Shown here one piece after another: positions 1 through 9,398 of a stretch of DNA of 64,000 bases; position 1 is the stretch's first letter; every line of letters starts with the position of its first letter. The notes beneath the pieces were generated by a model, which searched no databases, was not told the origin of the DNA, and saw nothing but the letters and a program-made list of their open reading frames with translations. Made by a program: the position numbers and the translations under genes. The DNA comes from Drosophila persimilis (Eukaryota; Arthropoda; Insecta; Diptera; Drosophilidae): the NCBI RefSeq assembly GCF_003286085.1, contig NW_020825358.1:1037501-1101500 (forward strand), read 5' to 3'.

Positions 1-1
1 T

Positions 2-920
2 TTAAAATTAATAACTTTTGACCTACTAAATTTAGTTGATACCATAACCCTCTTAAAAGTAAACATTTTCAATACAAAAATTTTAAATAAAAACGAAATA
101 GAGGACATTTATAAGCATGAAAAACATAATGTTGAACTGTCTGATCTGTTGGACATTGCAACGGTTAAAATAATTCGAAATGCAGATTTAATAATCATTT
201 ACATAAAATATCCTCAAATTAAAGATATTTGCAAGTTTTACCATGCAAGAGCCATCTCACAAAATGATGGAATGTTAGTTATAAGTGAAAAAGTTTGTGA
301 ATGTAAGGAGAAATACTATTTAATGAATAATTTTAAAAGTGAAACTTTTAACAATTACGCACAAATAAATTTAAAGAGTACCTGTTTCACCAATTTACTT
401 AATGGCTTTAAAGCCAACTGCACTAAAAAAAGGGAAAAAAAACAAAGAAATAGACATCATTCAGGATGGTGCCATATTAGTTTCAGGCAAAAATATCGTA
501 GACAATACTACTTTGTTAGGATCGTATCTCCTTATATTCAACAACACAATTGTAATAAATAATATAAGCCACATAAATGATAAGGGTAAAATTCTAAAAT
601 ATATATCGCATCATAGATATAGCGATTTTGAATTAGTTGATTATATACAATCAAATGATAAGCAATTTTCTTTTGATAATGTTAATATTTTAAATCCCCT
701 TATAACATTAGGTAATACGGCCTTACCATTAACAACATTATTTTTAATCATTTTGATATTGTTAATGTTATTTTACTTCTGCTATAAATTAACCAAATTT
801 GTACTTATTAAATCAATAAGAATACCGTCAGAAGAAATAGTGGAAAGCAACATTCAAATACTGTCAGAAGAAATTAGAGCTCTATCAGAACTTCAAAATG
901 TATCGGGACGAAACATTTAA
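2..920 (+). pseudogene. env remnant of a gypsy-type endogenous retrovirus (errantivirus), frameshifted
   Basis: This is the 3' part of an envelope-like reading frame from an insect LTR retrovirus relic. The frame is open from base 2 to 562, and a second frame starting at 402 runs to a stop at 918-920. The switch lies in two adenine runs at about 425-442 and amounts to one extra base (or two missing), so the copy cannot make a continuous envelope. The downstream part has N-glycosylation sequons and a hydrophobic membrane anchor at about residues 108-128 counted from the 402 start, followed by a short acidic tail, as expected for a retroviral transmembrane subunit. It ends 10 bases before a polypurine tract and LTR, which is the position of env in errantiviruses. 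No homology search was possible, so the assignment rests on architecture and position. The 5' part of the element lies outside the window. Confidence 0.72.
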
Positions 921-921
921 G

Positions 922-930
922 AATGGGGGG
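922..930 (+). other. polypurine tract of the retrovirus relic
   Basis: A purine run (AATGGGGGG) directly precedes AGTTAAC at 931. Gypsy-group LTRs commonly begin with AGTT, and plus-strand DNA synthesis is primed from such a tract just before the 3' LTR. This fixes the LTR start. Confidence 0.7.
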
Positions 931-1294
931 AGTTAACGTACCCAATTCCATTGAGCTCTTATACGAGTTGTAAACAATCTTTGGTTTTCCAAAACGAAAA
1001 CAATTTCAATCTTGGGCCTCCGCCTAATTGATTTCTAAGATGTACAATCTCAAGCGCCCCCGCCGCAATCCCATTCTTTGACACTCGCCTAAATGGAAAA
1101 CCAATGTTTGCCCACACCCGGCTTCTCATAAACAATCTCACTCCCGGCTTTCTGCAGATCCTGCACTTTAGGCCTTTTACAGTTCTCTCTTTGGATGACG
1201 AAATCTAATACTCGGGATGGCGAAATCAATTGAAATGTTTATAGAAAAACGATTCCCGAAAGGGATCAACGATGCAAAGATCAGAAAGTTCAAA

Positions 1295-1300
1295 TCAGTC
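1295..1300 (+). promoter_or_regulatory. initiator-like element in the LTR
   Basis: TCAGTC matches the arthropod initiator consensus TCAKTY. Gypsy-type LTRs typically use a TATA-less initiator promoter. The distance of about 120 bases to AATAAA fits an R region. Confidence 0.35.
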
Positions 1301-1415
1301 TTGATCCAGCAGCGACACCGCAAAGTCTAGCTAAATATTAAGATCGCGCAATCCCTTGGCCCGGAATTCCTTTGTGACCCTCTACTTAAATCTATATCAG
1401 TGAAGTTCGAAGTAA

Positions 1416-1421
1416 AATAAA
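1416..1421 (+). terminator. polyadenylation signal in the LTR
   Basis: Canonical AATAAA about 40 bases before the predicted LTR end. Confidence 0.5.
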
Positions 1422-1462
1422 AACTTTTTAAAAACACAATCCGCTACCGCAGTTGTTTAATT

Positions 1463-1990
1463 GGCAGGCAGGCATACATTTTCATGGGAAAACTCATGTT
1501 GCACTCCTCGACAATTGCGCGCTGATGAAAATGATGCAGTGGCCGCTCAATTAAATGTCAATTCTAATTGTAAAATTGTAAAATTGTAAAATTCGAAAAC
1601 TGTAGCCAAGCGGAAACAGGCCCCAGAAGTCGGTCAACAACAAGTGCAAAGTGCATCTCGTTCATGACCCCCAAACGGGCACTTCTTTGCTAGAGTTATC
1701 TCTTCTTTCAAGCACCTGTCTACGAACCATGTCTACGTATCTCTCCCTTGGTTCCCTCTCTCTCTCTCTCTCTGGTGTGGCAGTGGTGGTGGTTGGTGGC
1801 GGCCAAGTTCAATAGAACTTTTGATCGCTGAAACAACGCAAAAAACTGCACGAAGACGGCACGATTTTCCCCTCGCATTCGTTTTCGCATTCGCATTTGC
1901 CATTCGGTGGGTGCTTCGTGGCAAGAAAAACCCGAAACCCGAAAGAGCCGAAGAAAAGCCCGAAAAAGCGCCCCCGTTCGACATTTTCGG
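1463..1990. other. intergenic DNA between the retrovirus relic and the presumed lama upstream region
   Basis: No gene recognised. It holds three direct copies of a 10-base unit (TAAAATTGTA) at about 1565-1597 and a CT dinucleotide tract at about 1755-1773 that could bind GAGA factor. The short ORFs near 1733-2119 overlap in several frames and show no coding character. Confidence 0.5.
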
Positions 1991-2233
1991 TGGGAACGTC
2001 AAGGCATACGGATCGGTACGAGATCAGATCCATATTCAGAGAGGGAAAGAAAGATCACCTTTGACGCAAAAGGAGGATTCCATTTAAACGTATATTCGGT
2101 GCAGATTTTTCCGGTTTAACGGCACTTGAACGAATCGAAGAATTTCCCCATCAAGTCTTAAAGTCGCGCGCACTTGACGAATTTCCAGATAATTGCAGTT
2201 AATTGGAACGCCAAATAGATTTATTTTTTTTTG
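1990..2233 (+). other. possible first non-coding exon of lama
   Basis: A strong donor (TTG followed by GTGAGT, exon end 2233) follows a GA-rich, non-coding stretch. No in-frame coding use is visible. The start is a guess because no clear TATA box or initiator decides it. It is included because good splice sites continue at 5557-5613 and 6848, which would give a leader of three exons. Only transcript data can confirm this. Confidence 0.25.
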
Positions 2234-3609
2234 GTGAGTGTGGGATCAAAACTTAAAGCGGTTTCTGGTGCCGGAACCCCCCATTTCTAATAAAGAGGTA
2301 AACGAACCTGTCATTCTGTTGGGGGGTGCTTCCATAACTGGTTTCGGTCGCATCAAAGCCGATTAGTGAGCGTGTGTTCTTAAGAATTATAATATAATTA
2401 CCTGACAAACGAAAGAGAGGAAATTACAAAACAGTGCAAAGTAAAGGCCAAAAGAAACAGTGTAATATCGGAGTGTGGCAAGGCAAAAAAGAACAAAGAA
2501 ACGGTTCGAAAAGCTCCTAATAAATAACTATAAAAATGGCTTAAAAAAGCTAAAAAAAAAAGAAAACAGAAAACAAAAGCGATTCCCTGCAATGTTTACA
2601 AACTTAAATGCAGAAACAAACAAATGGAATACAAAATGAAAGAAAAAAACACACTTAAATAAAAATCAAATCTCCCTAAAGGTCTTCACAATGGATTATA
2701 TCACTTCGATTGCAAAACTTTTCCCAGGGGAAATAGTCTATTCTTTGCTGATTCTCTGATAATTTGCAAATACAATATTGTATTAATTAAGAGTTTCCCG
2801 CTAATTCCACCCGATAGATAATCATCATCCATGCATATGTATGTGTATGTAGGTAGTGGCCAGATTCTGATTAAATTAAATGTCTGATCATTCATTGAAT
2901 CGTTAGCATTCGATTAGGGAATGTGCTCCGAATGGAATATACATATATTTGTATTATTACGCTTCAGGTTCCAGGCCTTCCAGAGCTGCTGTTAAACTGT
3001 CAATCACGTTTGCTTTTCTGGAATTGGCTTGAATCGAAGACCACGGTCCCAGTGTCCCAGTGTCCACGTGTTTGATACGAATCTGAATGTGAATATGAAT
3101 CCGATTCGAGGGTAGGGGAGTCGAGTCTACGTTCCAGACGTCGCGACGCTTCAAGTCAATGTTTCGTCTGGCCATCCATCCATACTCTAAACACTTGTCT
3201 CTCCGTCTGCTTGCGGATTCTGTTAGCTCTGAAAATTTGTGCCATATCCACAAAAGATACAGTATCTCCCCATTTGCTGCTGATCTGCTGGCGTCTGATA
3301 TTACAGAACCATAGCGCGGGGAGGGGCATTTGCATAGCTGACTCTGGACTTTGGTGCTTTGTGAGGCATCCGTTTACTCGGAATGGAGGGGCTTATCATA
3401 TCTGTGGCGACGCGTGGCAGCAGCCGAGTAAGCAGTTTTTTCTGTTAGCCAAATTGATTGGGCCATTCAAAAGCTCTAAAACCTGGCCACTGCCCATTTA
3501 TTTATGCATAGTCGACGTTTCATTTTTTTCTTTTGGTTATTCATTGAGACATTCCCACGATTGGAGACCCTCACGGTAGCGGGTAGATGTGTGTATTTCC
3601 TGTATCACT

Positions 3610-3656
3610 CACGTGGCACGTGAAGACACGTACCGTATTACCGCATGCCACATGTG
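3610..3656. promoter_or_regulatory. cluster of E-boxes (two CACGTG one base apart, plus CACATGTG)
   Basis: CACGTG at 3610-3615 and 3617-3622 form a near-direct pair, ACACGT follows, and the palindrome CACATGTG lies at 3649-3656. CACGTG is the core bound by bHLH factors such as Myc/Max, Clock/Cycle and USF types. Which factor binds here cannot be told from sequence. The cluster is 3.6 kb upstream of the lama start codon. Confidence 0.4.
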
Positions 3657-4437
3657 GCGCTGCGCTGGAAGTTCTAGGAAATAGTATGATTTTGCTTTTT
3701 ACTGCAGACTTAATATAAAGAAAATGAAAAGTACCTATTTGTGTTGTTTATTTAGTTTATAAATTTTGGAAAAGAGATGTGGGATTTAATTTATGGCCCC
3801 AGCAATCACAAGATCCCAACAATTATGATGAAGAGAGACTACACTCGTTTGAATTTATTATATACATATATGTACCTACTCTAGGCATAAATTCCCCTTA
3901 CAAATTGTGGGAATTATCTTATCTGCGGCGCTCCACTGACTCTTCCCAGACTACCGATTGATTGAACTGGCGTTCTTAATATGCCAAAAGCTAGACATGC
4001 AGATATCTACATAAATATTTCCACTCATAAATAAGTATGTATGGGACATACCCGGCCTAATCTTATCAATATTTAGTCCCCCTTAGTGACAGTTTCAGTG
4101 GCAGTCGGTAAACGATAGGCAGGGTAAACTATTTGCTCTAGACTATAGTTTGATTGAACACCATCTAGTTCAGTAGCTCAGTGGTTCTGCAGCTAAGGCT
4201 GGTATACAGAACTGAAGTACCTCTAGCGTACTCTGAGGTATAGACTGAAACAAAAAACAACTGTGTTTAAACAGCGATAATGATGTTAATCGGGGCTTAA
4301 GCAAGTTAAGTGAGCCGCAAAAGACGTCAGTGGGATGCTCTATCGCTTGTATTTTTACGCTACCGTTGCTATTTTAGACAGCTTTGTGTTTTTTTTAGAG
4401 GCTTTCTAGAGCGATATAGCGGTATAGTGCTAATTCC

Positions 4438-4445
4438 TGACGTCA
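4438..4445. promoter_or_regulatory. CRE-like palindrome TGACGTCA
   Basis: A perfect eight-base CREB/ATF consensus site. A half-match (GACGTCA) lies about 115 bases upstream. Function is not shown. Confidence 0.3.
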
Positions 4446-5556
4446 GTCCCGTGACGGAGTGTACCCTGCACCCAACGTGCGGATGGAGCAGATCTCTGGA
4501 TGCCATACCTTCTGGTATCTGCATGATATCCGTATTGACAGCCCCTGGCCTTCTCAGAGGGCAAGACAATTAAGTCTGCTCTGGATTATACCTTTAATAT
4601 TATTGTTTTTTCAATAAATATAAACTTGTTCCATTGATATTCGGGCGATTGATGTCCGTCCGTCTTGGGGCTGCTGCCGCTGCTGCCATTTTCACTTCAA
4701 ACTTGATTGCTGTTTATTTTCACAGACTGAAGACTGAAATGGTAATGGAAATGGTAATGGAACATTAATTTTTGTTTCTGTTTCGCTTTACCTTCTCCCT
4801 CTCCCTCTTCCTCTCCTTCACCTTTTCCTTTCAATTGCAATGAAATTGTTTACATTCCTCTCTCTCTCTCTCTCTCTGGGCCTTGAAAATCCACCCCAAT
4901 GTCTTCCAGGAAAATGATTCACTGGGAGAGAGACACATAGATCTAGGGATTACTTCATTCAAAGTCAGGTGATGGAACGAGAATCAGTTTGAATAACCAA
5001 AAACCAGTAGAAGGGCTTAGTTGCTGTTGCCAAGTTATTAAACTACGACTTATTCTAGTCCAGAGTACAGAAAAATGATTGATTTGGAACCTCCCATTCG
5101 AACATCCCATTGGAACTTTCTACGCCACCTACCCCACCCTGTCATTCATTTGGGTTTTACGACTCAATATCCATAATGCCTTCATTGGCTACGATGACTC
5201 CCACAGAGAGGGAGAGACCACCAATCAATTAGCATGGTGGTCATATATCATATCAAATGACTGCCACGATCAACATTTTATGACACAAACAAAATTCAGG
5301 GCACAACGCGTGCTCGTGTCCAGCTCTGACCCAAAAGTAAACAGAGACTGTGGGATTGTGGGACTCTGCGACTCTGAGACTACGGGGAGCCTCCTTTGTG
5401 GGTCCTATCGGCGGACATGAGACAAATCACGAGACACGAGATAAATAAACAAAGAACCCAAAGATCGCCAACTGCTGAGCCATTAAAGGCGCCTTTGTTT
5501 AATATACCAGACCCCCAGACTAATCGTAATCTCTCCCGTTTTTCCTTCCATTGCAG

Positions 5557-5613
5557 TTCTTCAAATGGGTTGACTTGTGACATTGCAGCTTCCTGGACCC
5601 GGGAAATAAAAAG
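5557..5613 (+). other. predicted internal non-coding exon of the lama leader
   Basis: A 57-nt segment is bounded by a strong acceptor (pyrimidine tract then TTGCAG ending at 5556) and a near-perfect donor (AAAAAG followed by GTAAGA, GT at 5614-5615). It contains no long reading frame, so it would be leader sequence. A second acceptor-like ATTGCAG ends at 5588 and could shorten the exon. It lies on the same strand as lama and upstream of it. Confidence 0.4.
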
Positions 5614-6847
5614 GTAAGAAAGCCACCACAAGATCACTCGATGCCCGATGATTTACATTCGGTCTAAACAATTACATCTAGTATGTGGATGGATATCCAT
5701 TTATTTGGGGTAGAAACCATTCCATTCGATTTCGTAAATATTTGCGCCTTCGGTCATTTCCGTTGTGTGCAAAAAGCAAAAAGGAAAAATCAAAAATCAA
5801 AAACCAGATACCAGAAAGCAGAAACGTATTATGGGATATAGTACTCGTAATAGCCATCAATATAAATGTTTAATTGTATTTACCCGATGACTGACTGATG
5901 CTATAATACTATTAGATTTTCTTGAAGAAAATTTGCACAAGGAATGCGCCTGCTACACGTGCCAGACGAATGATATTGTTTTGATTTTGGTTTTTGCTTT
6001 TGTTTTGGTTTTGATATTGCTTTTAGTTTCGAATCAAATTTTTTTTTGGAATTTTCCCCCCACAATGAGATTATACTTTGCGGATTGTGAAAGAGCTTCT
6101 TGGGCTTTGGCTGTGAATGCTAATAGAATTTCGAGTCCATTATTTAAAGATGGCCAAAGTAATTTGCCAATTGCCTTCTGCCGTTTTGCAATTAGAATGT
6201 TGTTTATTAACTTGCCCGTGGGACAAAGACACAACCCCTACTACCAGATAGGCTAAATAAACTTGCTTTAAACACTTTTCTCTGTGTGTGGCACGATCTT
6301 GTGGATACTTTTATGATAGGGGTTGTGGGGGAGCCGCAGATGTTCTGCTTATCTTCGAGCAACACTCTCTTAACCAATTTAGACCCAGTCCAGCAGTAGC
6401 TGCTGTTCTTTTGCCATAAAGCAAGTACCATTCCGGCCATAAAATTAATTTATTAGTTTTACAAATGCTTTAAATTTGTTTACCCATGGAATGGAATTTC
6501 ATTTGCAAAAAAACCAGAGGGAAAGTGTGAAATAAACATAGATGGGATCAGATCATCTTTGAGTAGAAGTAGAAGAAAGTGGATAAAGATGAATACAATA
6601 CATGTTTAAACTGGTTCAAGGGTAACGTAAAGGGAATCTCTTATACGAGTACGAGTGGGTAATAATTCTGGATGAGCAGATCATCGAAAATCTTCCAAAA
6701 TTGTTTATTATGCAAAATGGGGCGAGAGATATTGGGCGCTGAATAAATATTTAGAATAAATGGACAGCTGAATGGGCGGAATTTCCCGAATTTAAATAAA
6801 TATGATTTTTGCGTGCTCTAATCGAAAACTGATCTGTTTTGTTACAG
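5614..6847 (+). other. probable leader intron of lama
   Basis: About 1.23 kb of AT-rich DNA between the donor at 5614 and a good acceptor (TGTTTTGTTACAG, ending 6847). No gene or transposon recognised. Confidence 0.35.
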
Positions 6848-6990
6848 GGATACAACTTGAACCTCAAAAGACATAGCCCAAGAGAACATCAAAACATCCA
6901 TATCCATATCCATATCCATATCCAAATCCATCCATAGGACATCCAACAATAGACCCAATTGAACCTATTTGGAATCTCTCTGCAACACCA

Positions 6991-7170
6991 ATGAACCACT
7001 CGGCCGCATCGCTTTACAGCGTGGCCACCATCAACAGCACCTGCTCCTGCTCCTACTCCTGCTCCAGATCCAGCTCCTGCATCCCCCATCACACTGGCCA
7101 GCTGATCCGTCAACGCTTTGGCCACTCGTACGCTGCACGGGCCGATCTCAATTATAGCAAGGAACACTGA
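6991..7170 (+). CDS. upstream ORF of 59 codons in the lama leader
   Basis: An ATG at 6991 opens a 59-codon frame ending TGA at 7168-7170, 110 bases before the lama start codon. The peptide is rich in Ser and Cys in its middle (alternating Cys-Ser around residues 18-33) and basic further on. Codons end mostly in C or G, as in the lama exons and unlike the flanking AT-rich DNA. The initiation context has A at -1 but C at -3, so it is not optimal. It could repress or tune lama translation, or be a chance frame in a GC-rich leader. I recognise no protein family. Confidence 0.35.
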   Translation: MNHSAASLYSVATINSTCSCSYSCSRSSSCIPHHTGQLIRQRFGHSYAARADLNYSKEH

Positions 7171-7200
7171 TACGCTGATACGCTGATACGCTGATCCGAT
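7168..7200. repeat. short tandem array of TGATACGC-type units
   Basis: Four copies of a roughly 10-base unit, the last one mutated, sit between the upstream ORF stop and the lama start codon. The first copy supplies the stop codon of the upstream ORF. Confidence 0.7.
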
Positions 7201-7280
7201 CCCCCACCGAAGCGATTCAGCCCGTGATCTGTATATAGCCTTTTCTTTGGATTTAAATCAGCCTCACGACGGCCGGAACA

Positions 7281-9398
7281 ATGCTTAAAGTTGTAGGTGC
7301 ATCATGGCAGAAAACACGGATAGGGACTTACATACTCATCGGAGCTGGATTACTGGTGATCGGTGCCTTCTTCATTGGCTACATGGATCGACCGGAGTAT
7401 GACGGAACCTACTGTGCGACAGCGTTCTGGACCAAGCAGGTGGGCTTCCAAATCGAGAACTGGAAGCAGCAGAACGATCTGGTCAACATACCCAAGGGTG
7501 TGGCCAGGATATGCTACAAGGACTCGGTCTACGAGAATGGGTATGATCTACGACTAGAGTACATTATTCAATTGATAAATACTCATGGATATCCTCCTTT
7601 AGTTGGGCACAAATTGAGGTGGAGACACAGCGATCGTATCCGGACTGGGTGCAGGCCTATGCGGCGGGTATATTGGAGGGTTCCCTCACCTGGAAGAACA
7701 TCTACAATCAGTGGGCCAAGTAAGACCATTCAATGGGATCAAGTAAGATCAATGGATTGTAATAGATTCCCTTTCTTTAGTACAATTTCCTCATCCTGTG
7801 ACCGAGATGAGAGCACCCAGAAGTTCTGCGAGTGGCTAAGGGATCTGCTCACGACCAACTTTGAGCATCTGAAGAAGCAGGCGGCCATCAGGGCCGATCA
7901 CGATCACTACTGGCATCAGCTGCATCTGTTCTTCAATCAGCTGGAGGGCCTGGAGACGGGCTACATTCGAGGCGCCACGCGTGCCCGTTCGGACCTGGAG
8001 GAGGAGATACCTTTGTCCGATTTCCTGCTGATGAATGCCGCCGCCGACATACAGGACCTGAAGATCTACTACGAGAACTATGTGCTGCCCAACAACACGG
8101 TGCAGGAGGAGGAGGCCAGTGATCAGCCCAAGAACTTCTTTCTGCCCAGCGCATCGATGCTGACGCGGATCATCCAGCAGGAACAGTCCCCGCAGACGCT
8201 GCAGCTGCTCTTTGGCCACAGCACCGCGGGCAGCTACTCCTCAATGCTGAGGATACAGAAGCGCTACAAGTTCCACTACCACTTCTCGCCCAATCAGAGG
8301 AGCAACACTGTGCCCGGAGCGGACATCACCTTCACCGGATACCCGGGTATACTCGGCTCCACCGATGACTTCTATGTGATCAAGGGCCGGCAGGTGCAGG
8401 CCATAGTCGGAGGCGTGGGCATCAAGAACGAGAATCTGCAGCTGTGGAAGTCGGTGGACACCAAGGATGTGGTGCCGTTGGTGGCTCGAGTCATGGCCGC
8501 CAATCGCATTGCCCAGAATAGACGCACCTGGGCGAGGGCCATGGCCAGGCATCCCGCAACCGGCGCCAAGCAATGGATCACCGTGGACCTGAATAAACTG
8601 GGAGCACAGGATAATCTCTACCATGCTTTGGACACCGATGACAAGCACGATGACGCCCCTGTGCCGCTGAATGACAAGGACAAGGCGGCGATTCAGTCGC
8701 GTCACGATCAGCTGAAGGACATGGTCTGGATTGCCGAGCAGCTGCCGGGTCGCATGCCCAGTCGGGATGTCACCCAGAGCTTCCTTGTGGCTGGCAACTC
8801 CTCGTGGCTGGCCAATGGGGTGCCCTACCTCAAGGAGACCCTGGAGGCCAGCGGCGTCAACTACAGTGACGACCAGCAGCTGTCTGCCGCCGATGAGGCG
8901 GAGCTGACGAACCTGGAGTCGGTGGACAAGTACCTGCGTACCCACGGCTTTCGTGGCGATCTCCTTGGCGGCGAGGAGTCGATTGCCTATGGCAACATCG
9001 ACCTCAAGCTCTTCTCCTACAATGCGCGGCTGGGCATGAGCGATTACCATGCCTTTGCCGGTCCCATTTTCCTGCGACTGCAGCATGTCCAGCCGAGGGC
9101 CCTCGAGGAGGGCCAGGACAACCAGGAGGAGCAGCAGGATCAAGGTGGTCAGGGTGTGCCCTCCTCCATTGGCGATGAGCGTCTGAGTGTGACCATCGAT
9201 GATGCGGCCAGCCTGGCCGAAATGGAGCTCATCACGGAACGGCGTCCGGTGAGGAATGATATGCGAGCCATTGCCATGCGACGGATCGGCAGTGGACCCT
9301 TCAAGTGGTCCGACATGAATCCCCTCGAGGACGGGGGCCACGAGGGCCATCCCGATGAGTGGAACTTCGACAAGGTGTCCCCCAAGTGGGCGTGGTAA
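7281..9398 (+). CDS. lama: lamina ancestor, phospholipase B-like protein (three exons)
   Basis: Spliced coding sequence: 7281-7540, 7603-7719 and 7781-9398, giving 664 residues. The start has a good context (ACAATG). Both introns (62 and 61 nt) follow GT...AG, and removing them gives a continuous frame. A signal-anchor helix lies at residues 14-34, and the rest would be lumenal or extracellular. The family is phospholipase B-like (PLBD), Ntn-hydrolase fold. Conserved segments include YAAGILEGSLT (106-116), GYPGILGSTDDFY and a C-terminal tail ending PKWAW. In vertebrates PLBD proteins are lysosomal and self-cleave at a cysteine. Here the only cysteines are 45, 78, 132 and 142. The expected nucleophile region near 249 has serines, and the family HNTW motif reads HSTA (272-275). 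In D. melanogaster lama marks neural, glial and blood-cell precursors. Whether it is an active enzyme is doubtful from this sequence. Confidence 0.96.
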   Translation: MLKVVGASWQKTRIGTYILIGAGLLVIGAFFIGYMDRPEYDGTYCATAFWTKQVGFQIENWKQQNDLVNIPKGVARICYKDSVYENGYDLRLEYIIQLINTHGYPPLVGHKLRWRHSDRIRTGCRPMRRVYWRVPSPGRTSTISGPSKTIQWDQVRSMDCNRFPFFSTISSSCDRDESTQKFCEWLRDLLTTNFEHLKKQAAIRADHDHYWHQLHLFFNQLEGLETGYIRGATRARSDLEEEIPLSDFLLMNAAADIQDLKIYYENYVLPNNTVQEEEASDQPKNFFLPSASMLTRIIQQEQSPQTLQLLFGHSTAGSYSSMLRIQKRYKFHYHFSPNQRSNTVPGADITFTGYPGILGSTDDFYVIKGRQVQAIVGGVGIKNENLQLWKSVDTKDVVPLVARVMAANRIAQNRRTWARAMARHPATGAKQWITVDLNKLGAQDNLYHALDTDDKHDDAPVPLNDKDKAAIQSRHDQLKDMVWIAEQLPGRMPSRDVTQSFLVAGNSSWLANGVPYLKETLEASGVNYSDDQQLSAADEAELTNLESVDKYLRTHGFRGDLLGGEESIAYGNIDLKLFSYNARLGMSDYHAFAGPIFLRLQHVQPRALEEGQDNQEEQQDQGGQGVPSSIGDERLSVTIDDAASLAEMELITERRPVRNDMRAIAMRRIGSGPFKWSDMNPLEDGGHEGHPDEWNFDKVSPKWAW
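7541..7602 (+). other. lama: lama intron 1 (62 nt)
   Basis: Begins GTATGA and ends TCCTTTAG. It splits a glycine codon (phase 2). It contains no stop in the exon 1 frame, so simple ORF calling reads through it. Confidence 0.93.
7720..7780 (+). other. lama: lama intron 2 (61 nt)
   Basis: Begins GTAAGA and ends TTTCTTTAG. It splits an asparagine codon (phase 2). Together the introns are 123 nt, a multiple of three, so the unspliced frame rejoins exon 3 correctly while misreading exon 2. Confidence 0.93.

Larger units (their letters stand above)
931..1462 (+). mobile_element. 3' LTR of the gypsy-type retrovirus relic
   Basis: The segment begins AGTTAAC immediately after the polypurine tract and probably ends at TTTAATT near 1462, where the sequence changes to ordinary flanking DNA. 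The ends form a short imperfect inverted repeat. Inside are an initiator-type TCAGTC at 1295-1300 and a polyadenylation signal AATAAA at 1416-1421, in the order expected for U3-R-U5. The 3' boundary is inferred: the 5' LTR and the target-site duplication are outside the window, so it could be off by some bases. Confidence 0.6.
2234..5556 (+). other. probable leader intron of lama, with E-box and CRE-like sites
   Basis: No coding gene recognised. It contains an E-box cluster at 3610-3656, a CRE-like TGACGTCA at 4438-4445, an AATAAA at 4613-4618 and a CT tract at 4857-4877. The stretch 4080-4640 differs in texture from its surroundings and may be an old solo LTR or other element, but I could not identify it. 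It ends with a strong acceptor (pyrimidine-rich, TTGCAG at 5551-5556). Confidence 0.35.
6848..7280 (+). other. probable 5' leader directly before the lama start codon
   Basis: The leader runs from the acceptor at 6847 to the start codon. It contains an ATCCAT hexamer array at about 6895-6930, an upstream ORF at 6991-7170 and a TGATACGC array at about 7168-7200. The acceptor is the best one within 1 kb of the start codon, but the real leader boundary is unproven. Confidence 0.4.

Noticed and set aside
1733-2119. Overlapping frames of 70-89 codons on both strands
   Set aside because: Low-complexity AAA/GAA-rich DNA. The strong donor at 2234 suggests non-coding leader at most.
4310-4573. 87-codon plus-strand frame
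   Set aside because: No recognisable domain and no good splice or promoter context.
7836-8219. 127-codon minus-strand frame opposite lama
   Set aside because: Also a shadow of the lama coding strand.
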